DNA of 39,393 nt from Candidatus Aegiribacteria sp. (GCA_030594645.1 JAUVEU010000020.1:1-39393), one strand, 5' to 3'; counted from the stretch's first letter, positions 1 through 8,103 are shown. Made by a program: numbers and translations. The notes: generated by a model not told the origin, from the letters alone.

Positions 1-168
1 CTCCGTTAATTGTTTGCCAGCCGCGCTACCTATGTTGAGCGGACCGATATAGAGAATGGCTTCCCTGGGTCGGTTATCATCGGAGGGCGTTGTCGACTGT
101 TTTTGTGAATAGCCTGTGTCAATTACAGCGGATGATCGTACTGGTAATACGGTATCAGAATTTCCCAT
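1..168 (-). CDS. Partial CDS (N-terminal 56 residues), possibly a glycosyltransferase
   Basis: An open frame runs from the ATG at 168-166 to the left edge without a stop, giving 56 visible residues. A strong ribosome binding site (AGAAGGAGG) lies about 6 nt upstream of the ATG, which decides the start. The first ~35 residues are polar and rich in Ser, Thr and Asp. From about residue 36 the sequence becomes strand-like (AILYIGPLNIGS), which resembles the first beta-strand and glycine loop of GT-B glycosyltransferases. That likeness is weak and rests on this short stretch, so function is left open. The gene continues outside the window. Confidence 0.6.
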   Translation of the reverse strand, partial: MGNSDTVLPVRSSAVIDTGYSQKQSTTPSDDNRPREAILYIGPLNIGSAAGKQLTE

Positions 169-625
169 TGTTGCCTCCTTCTGATCATGCGTTCGTCAAC
201 CACGATCTCGCTGCTGTTTATAAGATCCCAGGATCACTTGTTGTGACCGTTATATCACTAAGACAAGCTGATAGAAAAGGACTTCTTCTATTTGCAATAG
301 TAATTCTGAACGAAAACCCTAATAGCAACGAATCTCATCAAAAATGATATTACCGAGTATTACCCAGCATGTCAAGTAAATCAGTAGATACATGAACCTT
401 AATCATGCAATCATATATAAACATATTTCCGGATTGTCACTAAATCCTATATCCGTCTTGCCTGGATCTCAGTAAAATTATCCATCCAGGGAATGTAGTC
501 TACTTCATGTTCGCATATCTTCTCCAAGGGAATTTCTGATGAAATTGTAATCCCATGCCGGGCATAACTTACTTAACTAATTCATTTACTTTAATTAATA
601 TTGCTTTTTAAAGATTGATCTGAGT
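169..625. other. Intergenic region with no convincing gene
   Basis: About 460 bases separate the partial leftward gene from hairpin element C. No reading frame combines a ribosome binding site, sensible length and protein-like composition. The stretch holds one copy of a 27-bp direct repeat (557-583) and is AT-rich around 580-615. The region just right of 169 must carry the leader of the leftward partial gene, but I could not identify a clear promoter. Confidence 0.5.
557..583 (-). repeat. 27-bp direct repeat, copy 1
   Basis: This 27-base stretch matches 2523-2549 at 24 of 27 positions. Read leftward it starts GAATTAGTTAAG and ends near GCCCGGC. Copy 2 lies directly upstream of the HAD phosphatase start, so it could be a shared leader or operator, or the remnant of a dispersed repeat. 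Two copies do not settle which. Confidence 0.45.
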
Positions 626-706
626 CTAACATCTGAACATTTACATTACGGGAACACCTGGCAGAGCCTGCATGTCCTCATAGTACATAAAATGTTTAGA
701 TGTTAG
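626..706 (+). repeat. Palindromic hairpin element C (81 bp)
   Basis: The arms 626-642 (CTAACATCTGAACATTT) and 690-706 are inverted repeats of 17 bp with a single mismatch, which becomes a G-U wobble in a + strand transcript. The interior (about 650-680) carries GCAGAGCCTGCATGTCC, which matches the central hairpin of repeat B (31577-31593) exactly over 17 nt. The element sits between the 3' end of the leftward propeller gene (738) and the open region to its left. It could act as a terminator-like or REP-like element; there is no T-run. Confidence 0.65.
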
Positions 707-737
707 GCCCGGCCCCCAGATTCTACCTTCTGCTGTC

Positions 738-1901
738 TTAAGGGATTTCATCTGTTGGGATGAGCATGGTGAAAACATCAGAATTAGTATAGATGTCTTC
801 CCAGCAAGTACCGATAATGAGATATCCAGGGTGTGTTTCAAGAAGAAACAGCGGTTCGCAGTTGCCATCGAATGGGATTACATCCATTCCAACCGGGGTG
901 CCGTATTCGTCGAGACGGAGGATAAGAATACCCTCGTCCACAGGGGTAGCACCATCATCACTGACAGAACCGGTCCATCCGGCGAGAAGAAATCCTCCCT
1001 CGATTGGAATTCCGCATGTGCAGACTGCATGGCCCAGCCCAGTCTCGAATATTTCATTTGTGATTTCTCCCTCGCTGTCTATGAGACAGATGAGACAGTT
1101 ATCCTGCATCTCGAATTGATCTGACGATGCTATAACAAGAGTTCCTCCATTATCGGCAGGAAGTATATCCTCGAACGCATGAGTCATCTCACCGCCGGTT
1201 TCGATCTCTACTGACCAGATCAGTTTTCCGGACGACGATATTCTGTTGAGAAAAAGGAGATTGTTGAAACCGTCTTCATCCGAACCAACAGCACAGCCGC
1301 CATCCGGCATGGATCTGATGACATCCGGATTCATCCAGTATCCCGGACAGGATATGCTGCGCGACCACAGAGTGTCTCCCTGCGGACCGAGCCTGAAAAG
1401 AAATTTTGAAAGCACTTCCCAGGATTCATTGTCGACCAGGTCTGAACTCATCCAGTAACCGGAGCCGTCATAAAGAGGAAGCAGTGAGTTAATATGATAC
1501 GATTTACCTCTGGTGACTGAGAGAGATTGCCCTGAGCCGGGGACCCGAATGCTGTCGTAAAGAATTCCTTCAGATGTGAATGTTACTATATCTGAGAACT
1601 CGTGTCCGGTACTGTATGATGATACGATCAGAGAAAGCATCCCATCCGATGCCCAGCCGGAGCCACGGGGCCATACTGGATCCTCGATATTCCTTAAGAT
1701 CGGTATCATGACCGGATCATCACCGGGGGCAAGAATCACGATCTCTAATGTTAGGGGGCACTCAGGAACATGGGATTGCAGGAGTATGCCGCAGGATCCG
1801 TCCGGAAGCAGTGTGGCTGCAATCGGAACGTCCCTCATGATGGGCGATCCAAATGTGACTGACTGAGTGAGGATCAAGAGAATATGAATAAGATTCTGCA
1901 T
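738..1901 (-). CDS. Secreted propeller-like repeat protein, function unknown
   Basis: 387 residues. The start is set at the ATG at 1901 because an AAAGGAGG site lies ~7 nt upstream; an in-frame ATG ten codons earlier precedes that site. The N-terminus is a short signal peptide (hydrophobic LIHILLILTQSV). The rest consists of repeats of about 45 residues with the pattern DGG.., a hydrophobic strand, and then an acidic/aromatic segment such as GKLIWSVEIETG. This is typical of beta-propeller or delta-60-type repeat proteins that describe event-like data. No C-terminal FlgD-like or sorting domain is visible, unlike the two larger propellers in the glycan cluster. It probably acts in the periplasm or outside the cell. 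It lies 116 bp downstream of the HAD phosphatase gene on the same strand. Confidence 0.75.
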   Translation of the reverse strand: MQNLIHILLILTQSVTFGSPIMRDVPIAATLLPDGSCGILLQSHVPECPLTLEIVILAPGDDPVMIPILRNIEDPVWPRGSGWASDGMLSLIVSSYSTGHEFSDIVTFTSEGILYDSIRVPGSGQSLSVTRGKSYHINSLLPLYDGSGYWMSSDLVDNESWEVLSKFLFRLGPQGDTLWSRSISCPGYWMNPDVIRSMPDGGCAVGSDEDGFNNLLFLNRISSSGKLIWSVEIETGGEMTHAFEDILPADNGGTLVIASSDQFEMQDNCLICLIDSEGEITNEIFETGLGHAVCTCGIPIEGGFLLAGWTGSVSDDGATPVDEGILILRLDEYGTPVGMDVIPFDGNCEPLFLLETHPGYLIIGTCWEDIYTNSDVFTMLIPTDEIP

Positions 1902-2017
1902 TTGAATTCCTCCTTTCAGTCTATAATACAATGAAGAAGTTCCGATTGAAAGGCTAAGGTTTCAGTCATTAGGACTTGAATCTTAAAGCGGAAAAGCTGT
2001 TTTTATACTTTGCTTAC

Positions 2018-2509
2018 TCAGTCAGGCTCCCTGCGGAAGAACTTGTATGCCCACATGAAATCGCATCCGGCGTTTGCCGCCGCCTTCTCATCGGCATCTC
2101 TATCGCCCACAAAAAGAACATCCTGTGGAGAAACCCCGTATTTTTTCATCAGATTCTGAAGCATCAGCGGGTCAGGCTTACGGCACCCGCAACCAGAGTG
2201 CGGGACATGCGGGCAAATTTCGATTGTTCCCTCTGCGGGATCAAAACCGAATGCTTCTCTGACGGTATCCTTCAGCAAGCTGATGGCTGTTTCCTCGCTG
2301 AAATATCCCACACCGACGCCACCCTGATTACTTGCGATACCATAACCCATACCCTGTTCAGGACTGTTCGGAGAAACCCAGTTGTACTCCGCAAGTTTTT
2401 CCTTAACGCCGGGATAAAGCTCCCATTCACCGGATCTGTTAGGGCAGGGCTGTCCCTCCACCGTACAGAATCTCAGTGTTCCGTCAGCATCAAAAATGAT
2501 AAGCTTCAT
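2018..2509 (-). CDS. HAD-superfamily phosphatase of the GmhB/HisB-N type
   Basis: 163 residues, a normal length for GmhB-like enzymes, which remove the 7-phosphate from D-glycero-D-manno-heptose 1,7-bisphosphate in the cytoplasm for LPS or S-layer glycan heptose. HAD motifs are all present: DADGT with D7 and D9 (nucleophile and acid), S60-N61 (motif II), R110-K111, and GDRDAD at 135-140 (motif IV). The zinc-loop ligands typical of GmhB are C99, H101, C107 and C109. The start ATG has AAGGAG 5 nt upstream. The family also contains HisB-N and other phosphatases, so the substrate is not certain; a role in heptose metabolism would fit the glycan cluster downstream. Confidence 0.8.
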   Translation of the reverse strand: MKLIIFDADGTLRFCTVEGQPCPNRSGEWELYPGVKEKLAEYNWVSPNSPEQGMGYGIASNQGGVGVGYFSEETAISLLKDTVREAFGFDPAEGTIEICPHVPHSGCGCRKPDPLMLQNLMKKYGVSPQDVLFVGDRDADEKAAANAGCDFMWAYKFFRREPD

Positions 2510-2522
2510 GAAACTCCTTAAG

Positions 2523-2549
2523 GCCGGACATAACTTAACTAACTAATTC
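2523..2549 (-). repeat. 27-bp direct repeat, copy 2
   Basis: Partner of 557-583 (24/27 identical). It ends 14 bp upstream of the start codon of the leftward HAD phosphatase, so it forms most of that gene's leader. A role as an operator or leader element is possible but not shown. Confidence 0.45.
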
Positions 2550-2667
2550 CCCAATAACGTACTCCAGTAATCTGTACATATGCTGCACTTGCGTATGAGC
2601 GTATATAGTTGCATTCTTAAACAATGAGGATACATGCTGAATCAGTAAATGAGAGGGCAGAATATCT

Positions 2668-5313
2668 GTGACAGGAAATCATTGTGAAGGTGATGGCAAG
2701 AAGAAACCGGAGGAAGCAGTCAAACCTATGGGAAACTCTGGTTTACCTCGCTTTGCAGCGATCATTCTTGTTTTCATCGGATTGGTTTTATCATTTCTGG
2801 GTTTCCTTGCTGCCAGAGGGTGGGAGCAATCTGTAATAGAGAGTGACCTGAAAGTCGTTGCACGGGATCGTATTGCAGCTCTTGAAGATGGGATTGCTCA
2901 GCATCTGCTGTTTCTTGAGATACTATCAGAGTTGAGTGAGTACATTCCTGAAAGTATTTGCAGCAGTTTTCACGCTGTCACTCATGCATCACGGGTTGGA
3001 CATGACGATATCGTTATGATCTGGGTTCCTCATGTGATTAACGAAGGCATTTCCTTGAACGGGGAAGAAGATACAACTGTCGCCTTCATCGGTGAAGATT
3101 ATTACCCGATTTTTTATATCTCTTCAATTCAGCGATACGAACACCTTATCGGTTCTAACATTGCTTCAGATCCGGTATTTGCTGAGTGTTTCAGGAGGGC
3201 TGCTGCTTCAGGGGAAATAGCTGCCTCAGGTGAAATGATTCGCCCAAATCCATTCAGTGATTCGGCTGCGGTTCTGCTTGTAATGCCTGTATTTACTGAA
3301 ATCCCGCACTCGGACTTATCGGGTTCTGCGTCCCCTGAACCCGAAGGGTATTTTATCTGTGTCAATCTGATGTCTGAACTGTTAGATCACTGCCTTGATC
3401 CGCTTGTGCAGCAGGGCGTTGATATACATGTGTTTGATGTCATGCCTTCCGGCGATGTTAAGCTGCTTGTTTACCATGCAGCCAGAACCCGTACAGATCA
3501 TGTGGAGAGAGTGGAGGATCTCAGTCTTCTGGATGCTTCAAAAAACTATTCTGAAAGGATTTCTTTCGGGGACAGGGAATGGCTCGTTGTTTTTACTCCT
3601 GCTCCCACATTCTTGGCGGAAAGAAAATCCATTCATCCATGGGTAATTCTTATCAGTGGTTTATTATTCACCGGACTGCTGTTTGCATTCGTCAGGGGAA
3701 CACAGAAGTCAGCAAACATATCACGGCAATTCGCCATCGAGCAGGCTGCATTCTCCATAGAACTTGAAAAAGCTCTTGAAGAACAGAAGAACACAGCAAA
3801 GAAACTCCGTGAATCTGAACAGAATTTCATCAGCCTTATAGAACAGTCTCCTGACGGTATTCTTATACTGGACAGCGAGGGAAAGCAGTTGTTTTCCAAT
3901 AACCGAATGTGTGAGATCACAGGATATGATAAAAAAGAGCAGGCTTCAGTATCCATTGAAGAGATGATACATCCCGATGTGCTCAATAAGCACAGGGAAT
4001 TGTATACCAGGAAGATGCGTGGAGAGGAAGTATCTGATCAGTTCGAAAGCGCTATCGTACGGAAGGATGGCAAGGTTATCCCGATAGAGTTAAGGGCAAG
4101 AACCACACTGTGGAAAGGAAAGACATGCGCCCTGATCTTCATCACTGACATTTCCGAGCGAATCAAACTTAAAGAACGCCTTTTCCAGTCACAGAAGCTG
4201 GAAACCGTGGGATTGCTCGCTGGTGGAATTGCTCATGACTTTAACAACATACTTCAGACTATTTTTGGATATGTGGAACTTGTTGGCATGAACTTCTCCA
4301 AGAGTGATCCAGCTCTTGAGGATATTGCTGAGATCAGGAAAGGGGCCAGAAGAGCTGCTGCCCTAACCGCGCAATTGCTTGCATTCAGCCGACAGCAGGC
4401 TCTTGCTCCCAGAAATATCGATATAAACGATTTAACAATCAGACTGATTAAAATGCTGAGAAGGATAATTGGTGAGGACATTAAACTTGAGTTTATTCCT
4501 GGTGAAGGACTCAGTACAGTTTTCGTGGATCCGGGTCAGATGGAGCAGATACTCATGAATCTCTGCAATAACAGTCGTGATGCCATGCCCCATGGCGGAC
4601 ACCTTACGTTCGAAACGGAGAGTGTGTTGATAAACAAGGAGTACTCCGATACTCATCCTGAGGTGGAGGAGGGGCAATATATGCTGATTACAGTGACTGA
4701 TACCGGCTGCGGGATGAATGGAGAAACTCTTTCAAAGGCTTTCGAACCCTTCTTTACGACCAAGGAAGTAGGCAGGGGCTCAGGCCTGGGTCTCGCCACA
4801 GTATTTGGAATCGTCAAACAGCATAACGGGTTCATTAACGCCTACAGCGAGGTGGACAAGGGAACTTCGATTAAAGTGTATCTGCCTCTTGTAGAGTGTC
4901 CTGCTGAAGAGGTCGACATCAAGATCGAAGATGAAGTCATTGGTGGTACCGAGACGATTCTTATCGCTGAGGATGAAGAAGAGGTTCTTGCTATCGCCGC
5001 ACGGATTCTGAGAAGAGCCGGTTACACTGTTCTGGAAGCATCGGATGGAATCGAGGCCATTGAGCTGATAAATAAGAATCCGGACAGTATAGCGCTGGCG
5101 CTGCTTGATGTGGTTATGCCGGAAAAGAGCGGTCAGGATGTATATGCAGTGATACAGGAGACTGCTCCGAATATCAGGATTCTATTCACAAGCGGATACA
5201 GCGCCAATACAATTCATACACGGTTTATTCTGGATGCCGGAATGATACTGCTGCGAAAACCTTACGCTCCTTTCGTTCTCCTTCGTGAGATTCGTGCAAT
5301 TCTTGACGAATAA
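2668..5313 (+). CDS. Hybrid sensor histidine kinase (CHASE-PAS-HisKA-HATPase-REC)
   Basis: 881 residues with a GTG start (GAGAGGG lies ~10 nt upstream); an ATG at codon 21 is an alternative. Domains in order: TM helix 28-48; a periplasmic CHASE domain ~60-310 (IWVPHV, YPIFYIS, SDPVFAE, LLVMPVF); TM helix ~323-343; PAS ~385-500; HisKA with phospho-acceptor H523 (IAHDFNN); HATPase with N-box around N634-N635, DTGCGM and GSGLGL; and a C-terminal receiver with acidic pocket D769/E770, phospho-acceptor D814, T841 and K864. It should sense a small external ligand and pass phosphate to its own receiver. The receiver is terminal with no output domain, and no partner regulator lies nearby. The gene is divergent from the HAD phosphatase and stands alone. 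Confidence 0.93.
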   Translation: MTGNHCEGDGKKKPEEAVKPMGNSGLPRFAAIILVFIGLVLSFLGFLAARGWEQSVIESDLKVVARDRIAALEDGIAQHLLFLEILSELSEYIPESICSSFHAVTHASRVGHDDIVMIWVPHVINEGISLNGEEDTTVAFIGEDYYPIFYISSIQRYEHLIGSNIASDPVFAECFRRAAASGEIAASGEMIRPNPFSDSAAVLLVMPVFTEIPHSDLSGSASPEPEGYFICVNLMSELLDHCLDPLVQQGVDIHVFDVMPSGDVKLLVYHAARTRTDHVERVEDLSLLDASKNYSERISFGDREWLVVFTPAPTFLAERKSIHPWVILISGLLFTGLLFAFVRGTQKSANISRQFAIEQAAFSIELEKALEEQKNTAKKLRESEQNFISLIEQSPDGILILDSEGKQLFSNNRMCEITGYDKKEQASVSIEEMIHPDVLNKHRELYTRKMRGEEVSDQFESAIVRKDGKVIPIELRARTTLWKGKTCALIFITDISERIKLKERLFQSQKLETVGLLAGGIAHDFNNILQTIFGYVELVGMNFSKSDPALEDIAEIRKGARRAAALTAQLLAFSRQQALAPRNIDINDLTIRLIKMLRRIIGEDIKLEFIPGEGLSTVFVDPGQMEQILMNLCNNSRDAMPHGGHLTFETESVLINKEYSDTHPEVEEGQYMLITVTDTGCGMNGETLSKAFEPFFTTKEVGRGSGLGLATVFGIVKQHNGFINAYSEVDKGTSIKVYLPLVECPAEEVDIKIEDEVIGGTETILIAEDEEEVLAIAARILRRAGYTVLEASDGIEAIELINKNPDSIALALLDVVMPEKSGQDVYAVIQETAPNIRILFTSGYSANTIHTRFILDAGMILLRKPYAPFVLLREIRAILDE

Positions 5314-5340
5314 TTCAGTTTAATAATCCTGCATGAGTAC

Positions 5341-5368
5341 TTGACAGTGTTTGATTCATCATTATATT
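5341..5368 (+). promoter_or_regulatory. Sigma70-type promoter of the oxidative-stress operon
   Basis: TTGACA (5341-5346) is followed after 16 bp by TATATT (5363-5368), a near-consensus pair. It lies ~32 bp upstream of the perR-like start codon, so the leader is short. The -10 box overlaps the left arm of an inverted repeat, as expected for a repressible promoter. Confidence 0.75.
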
Positions 5369-5390
5369 CGGAATAGTTCCGATTACGAAT
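5366..5390. promoter_or_regulatory. Candidate PerR/Fur-type operator (inverted repeat)
   Basis: ATTCGGAAT (5366-5374), a 7-bp spacer and ATTACGAAT (5382-5390) form an inverted repeat with 8 of 9 paired positions. It overlaps the -10 box and likely transcription start just upstream of the perR-like gene. Its position suggests autoregulation of the operon. The sequence differs from the Bacillus PerR box (TTATAAT-type), so recognition by this regulator is inferred. Confidence 0.55.
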
Positions 5391-5400
5391 AGGGGAATTG

Positions 5401-5820
5401 ATGAAACAATCAGCAGTTCGGCGGATGACCAAGCAGAGAGTTATTGTTTTCAATACTGTGAAAGCTCTAGGATCTCATCCGACCGCCTTTGAAATCTTCG
5501 AGAGAGTACGGAAGGAACTGCCCGGAGTAAGCCTCAGTACTGTATACCGCAATCTCAGCATCCTTGTCGATCAGGGCGATATACTCACTGTTCGGGGAAT
5601 CGGGCAGGAAGTCCACTACGATCACAATTTGCACGATCATTATCATGTGCAATGCCGTATCTGCGGTAAGGTTTCCGATATACATACTGATTTTATTATC
5701 CCCTCTTGCATAAATCCAAACAATGAGGAAGGATACATTATTGAAGATATGCTTATTACCTTAATAGGCGTTTGTCCCGAATGCGCTAACAGGATGAAAG
5801 TGGAGGATGAAGATGCATAG
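5401..5820 (+). CDS. perR: PerR-like peroxide-sensing repressor (Fur family)
   Basis: 139 residues. The ATG at 5401 is preferred over the TTG just before it, because AGGGGAA lies a few bases upstream. A winged helix-turn-helix occupies residues ~10-65 (HPTAFEIF, SLSTVYRNL). The metal sites match PerR: H26, D74, H80, H82 and D93 for the regulatory Fe/Mn site (Bacillus H37, D85, H91, H93, D104), and C85, C88, C125, C128 for structural zinc. Fe-catalysed oxidation of the histidines by peroxide would release DNA. It is the first gene of an eight-gene oxygen-defence operon and sits behind a promoter overlapped by an inverted repeat. The PerR rather than Fur assignment rests on the ligand pattern and on the neighbours. 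Confidence 0.88.
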   Translation: MKQSAVRRMTKQRVIVFNTVKALGSHPTAFEIFERVRKELPGVSLSTVYRNLSILVDQGDILTVRGIGQEVHYDHNLHDHYHVQCRICGKVSDIHTDFIIPSCINPNNEEGYIIEDMLITLIGVCPECANRMKVEDEDA

Positions 5821-6079
5821 AACATTTGAAAAGAAGTATTCCGGAGAATCGGACAATACACCGAAGTACTCTGTCGGAGATACGGTTACCATTAGAAGCT
5901 CAAAGCATCCTCTCCATTCTAAGCGAGGAAAGATCAAGAAAGTGAACGTAAAACCTGGTAATGTATTCTATGATGTGAATTTTAATAAGGTAACAAAGCA
6001 CCTGCCGGAGAGAATGCTGTTTCCGGCAGAAGAAAAGAAGAAGGAAACGGAGGAGAATAATGAGAGTAAAGGGAACTGA
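5813..6079 (+). CDS. Small basic SH3/KOW-like protein, unknown function
   Basis: 88 residues. The ATG at 5813 is chosen because GGAGG lies 6 nt upstream; an in-frame ATG at 5807 directly abuts that site. The gene overlaps the end of the perR-like gene by 8 nt. Residues ~18-60 ([11 protein letters not shown], then RGKIKKVNV, then YDVNF) look like a small five-stranded barrel of the KOW/SH3 type, and the C-terminal ~20 residues are charged (Lys and Glu). No Cys or His metal site is visible. Its position between regulator and rubrerythrin suggests a link to the stress response, but I do not recognise the family and assign no activity. Confidence 0.75.
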   Translation: MHRTFEKKYSGESDNTPKYSVGDTVTIRSSKHPLHSKRGKIKKVNVKPGNVFYDVNFNKVTKHLPERMLFPAEEKKKETEENNESKGN

Positions 6080-6632
6080 AACCGAGAAGAATATTCTTAA
6101 AGCTTTTGCGGGAGAATCGCAGGCAAGGAACAGGTATACTTATTTTGCATCTCAGGCGAAGAAGGATGGACTTGTCCAGATCTCAGCAATCTTTGAGGAA
6201 ACGGCAAATCAGGAAAAGGAGCATGCGAAAAGGCTATTCAAGCTGCTTGAAGGCGGTGAACTCGAGGTAACTGCGGGTTTTCCGGCAGGAATTATAGGAA
6301 GTACGGCAGAAAACCTTAAGGCTTCGGCCGCTGGCGAGAACTACGAGCATACTCAGATGTATCCCGAGTTTGCGAAAACTGCGAGGGAAGAGGGTTTCGA
6401 TGCAATAGCCGTGATTTTCGAATCAATTGCTGTTGCGGAGAAGCAGCACGAAAAGCGCTATCTGGACCTCCTTGACAACATAAACAACGGGCGGGTCTTT
6501 AAAAGAGATAATGCAGTAATCTGGCGATGCCGAAACTGCGGCTACCTTCACGAGGGTATCGAAGCTCCTGAATTATGTCCTGCATGCGCTCATCCGCAGG
6601 CTCACTTCGAGCTGCTTGGCGAGAACTGGTAG
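6060..6632 (+). CDS. rbr: Rubrerythrin
   Basis: 190 residues, the normal length. It is an NAD(P)H-linked peroxidase of the anaerobe cytoplasm that reduces H2O2 to water using electrons from rubredoxin. The ferritin-like domain carries the diiron ligands E19, E52-H55, E96 and E127-H130. The C-terminal rubredoxin domain (from ~155) has CxxC pairs C157/C160 and C173/C176 for one Fe(SCys)4. The start ATG has GGAGG 6 nt upstream and lies inside the end of the preceding small gene (20-nt overlap), which suggests translational coupling. It is followed by superoxide reductase, whose product H2O2 it can remove. Confidence 0.96.
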   Translation: MRVKGTETEKNILKAFAGESQARNRYTYFASQAKKDGLVQISAIFEETANQEKEHAKRLFKLLEGGELEVTAGFPAGIIGSTAENLKASAAGENYEHTQMYPEFAKTAREEGFDAIAVIFESIAVAEKQHEKRYLDLLDNINNGRVFKRDNAVIWRCRNCGYLHEGIEAPELCPACAHPQAHFELLGENW

Positions 6633-6667
6633 AAAGCATAAGTCAATTTCAGGAAAGGAATGAAGAA

Positions 6668-7045
6668 ATGACAAAGAGAATGCAGGTATACAAGTGCGAG
6701 AAATGCGGAAATATTGTGGAGATGCTTCACGGAGGAGCCGGTGCTCTTATCTGCTGCAATGAACCGATGAGACTTTTCGAGGAGCAGACCGCTGACGCAT
6801 CCACAGAGAAACACGTTCCTGTAATAGAGAAAACAGATGAAGGCTGCATCGTGAAAGTGGGGACGATTCCTCACCCTATGGAAGCGCAGCATTATATCGA
6901 GTGGATAGAACTGATAGCCGGCAGCAACGTGTACAGAAAATACCTCAAACCCGGTTCAGCCCCCGAAGCTGAATTCAAGGTAGCGGATCTTGATGATGTA
7001 ACTGCCAGGGAGTACTGTTCGATTCACGGACTCTGGAAAGGCTAA
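6668..7045 (+). CDS. dfx: Superoxide reductase, class I (desulfoferrodoxin)
   Basis: 125 residues. The ATG at 6668 follows AAAGGA at a normal distance. The enzyme reduces superoxide to H2O2 without making O2. The N-terminal desulforedoxin domain binds Fe(SCys)4 through C10, C13 and the adjacent pair C29-C30, which makes it the two-iron class. The catalytic Fe(His)4Cys site is built from H49, H69, H75, C117 and H120, and the E47-K48 pair next to H49 is the known gating/catalytic pair. All ligands are intact. It lies between rubrerythrin and ferritin in the operon. Electrons would normally come from rubredoxin; here the rubredoxin domain of the last gene in the operon is a candidate donor. Confidence 0.96.
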   Translation: MTKRMQVYKCEKCGNIVEMLHGGAGALICCNEPMRLFEEQTADASTEKHVPVIEKTDEGCIVKVGTIPHPMEAQHYIEWIELIAGSNVYRKYLKPGSAPEAEFKVADLDDVTAREYCSIHGLWKG

Positions 7046-7048
7046 AAA

Positions 7049-7564
7049 ATGCTTAACAGTAAAATTGAAAAAGCAATAAACAATCAGATAAACGCGGAAA
7101 TTTACTCTTCCTACCTGTATGTCTCCATGGGGATGTACTTCGAATCAGCAGATATGAGTGGCGCGGCAAAATGGATGAACGCGCAGGCGCAGGAAGAACT
7201 TGTTCACGCTGAAAAATTCATGAACTATGTGAATGAAAGAGGCGGAAGGGTTGTTCTGGAAGCGATTGAGAAGCCTCCGGTAGAATGGGAATCCGGCCTT
7301 GCGACTTTTGAGGCTGCCCTGGATCATGAACGAAAAGTTTCTTCGCTTATTAACGAGCTGGTTTCCCTTGCAAGATCAGAAAACGACTATATGACTGACA
7401 ATTTCCTGCAGTGGTTTGTAAGTGAACAGGTGGAGGAAGAAGCCTCGGCGGGTGAAGTTGTCAGGAAAATGAGACTGGCAGGTGAATCGGGCGGCGGAAG
7501 ATTCATGATCGATAAAGAACTGGGACTGAGGGTGTTCACACCTCCAGCAGCGCTGCAGGAATAG
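7049..7564 (+). CDS. ftnA: Ferritin (bacterial, FtnA type)
   Basis: 171 residues forming a four-helix bundle that oxidises Fe2+ and stores it as mineral in a 24-subunit shell. The ferroxidase ligands fall at the same numbers as in E. coli FtnA: E17, E50, H53, E94, Q127 and E130. It starts 3 nt after the superoxide reductase stop, and GGAAAGG within the end of that gene serves as the ribosome binding site. It lacks the haem-binding Met expected for bacterioferritin in this alignment, so ferritin is preferred. In this operon it probably keeps free iron low while peroxide is present, limiting Fenton chemistry. Confidence 0.95.
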   Translation: MLNSKIEKAINNQINAEIYSSYLYVSMGMYFESADMSGAAKWMNAQAQEELVHAEKFMNYVNERGGRVVLEAIEKPPVEWESGLATFEAALDHERKVSSLINELVSLARSENDYMTDNFLQWFVSEQVEEEASAGEVVRKMRLAGESGGGRFMIDKELGLRVFTPPAALQE

Positions 7565-7574
7565 GAGAAATGCG

Positions 7575-8075
7575 ATGGCAAACCAATTTAATGCATTCGA
7601 GGTTTTGACCATGGCGGAGCGGATTGAGATCAACGCGCAGAACTTCTATCAACAGGCCTCCGAAATGGTTGACAATCCAGACATATCCGAGCTGTTCGCG
7701 AATCTGGCCGCCTGGGAGAAGGAGCACGAATTTCTCTTCAGTAAAATGAAATCCGGGCTGTCCGAAGACGAGAAGGCTTCTACCGCAATTGATCCCTATG
7801 ATGAGATTATGCTGTACCTCACGGAAATGGCTGATGAACATGTGTTTGTAAGAAAGGATCTTGACCCTGCTACTGTGATTGCTGACAGATCGACTCCCGA
7901 GGACATAATCAATCTTGCAATCGAGTTTGAGAAAGAATCCATACTGTTTTTCCTGACTTTGAAGAGACTTATGTCAAAAAGAACCGGTTCTGAAGAAATT
8001 CAGAAAGTCATCGACGAGGAAGTGGGCCATATGGCTTACCTCGCTTCGAAGAAAAGGATATTGAGAAGCAGCTGA
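7575..8075 (+). CDS. Rubrerythrin-like diiron protein without rubredoxin domain
   Basis: 166 residues of ferritin-like four-helix bundle (COG1633 type). Two E-x-x-H iron motifs are visible, E48-H51 and E149-H152, with further carboxylates near E18 and E121. There is no C-terminal CxxC rubredoxin module, in contrast to the classic rubrerythrin two genes upstream, so it must receive electrons from a separate protein if it is a peroxidase. It may instead handle iron. AGGAGA lies ~6 nt before the ATG. The gap to ferritin is 10 nt and to the flavodiiron gene 35 nt. Confidence 0.88.
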   Translation: MANQFNAFEVLTMAERIEINAQNFYQQASEMVDNPDISELFANLAAWEKEHEFLFSKMKSGLSEDEKASTAIDPYDEIMLYLTEMADEHVFVRKDLDPATVIADRSTPEDIINLAIEFEKESILFFLTLKRLMSKRTGSEEIQKVIDEEVGHMAYLASKKRILRSS

Positions 8076-8096
8076 ACTGCTTTATAACGAAAGATT

Positions 8097-8103
8097 AAGG
8101 AGG
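8097..8103 (+). promoter_or_regulatory. Strong ribosome binding site supporting a TTG start
   Basis: AAGGAGG lies 7 nt upstream of TTG at 8111. No in-frame ATG lies close by, so this perfect site decides the start of the flavodiiron protein. Confidence 0.8.

Noticed and set aside
90-347. Rightward open frame of 85 codons near the left edge
   Set aside because: It overlaps the supported start of the leftward partial gene on the other strand, has no ribosome binding site, and its composition is not protein-like.
447-572. Leftward open stretch of about 42 codons that looks somewhat protein-like (contains EIPLEKICEHEVDYIPWMD)
   Set aside because: No start codon with a ribosome binding site, and a stretch this short can stay open by chance. 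It might be a gene remnant but cannot be supported.
1976-2521. Rightward frame of 181 codons
   Set aside because: It is the antisense shadow of the GmhB-like gene, which has complete HAD motifs and a good ribosome binding site.
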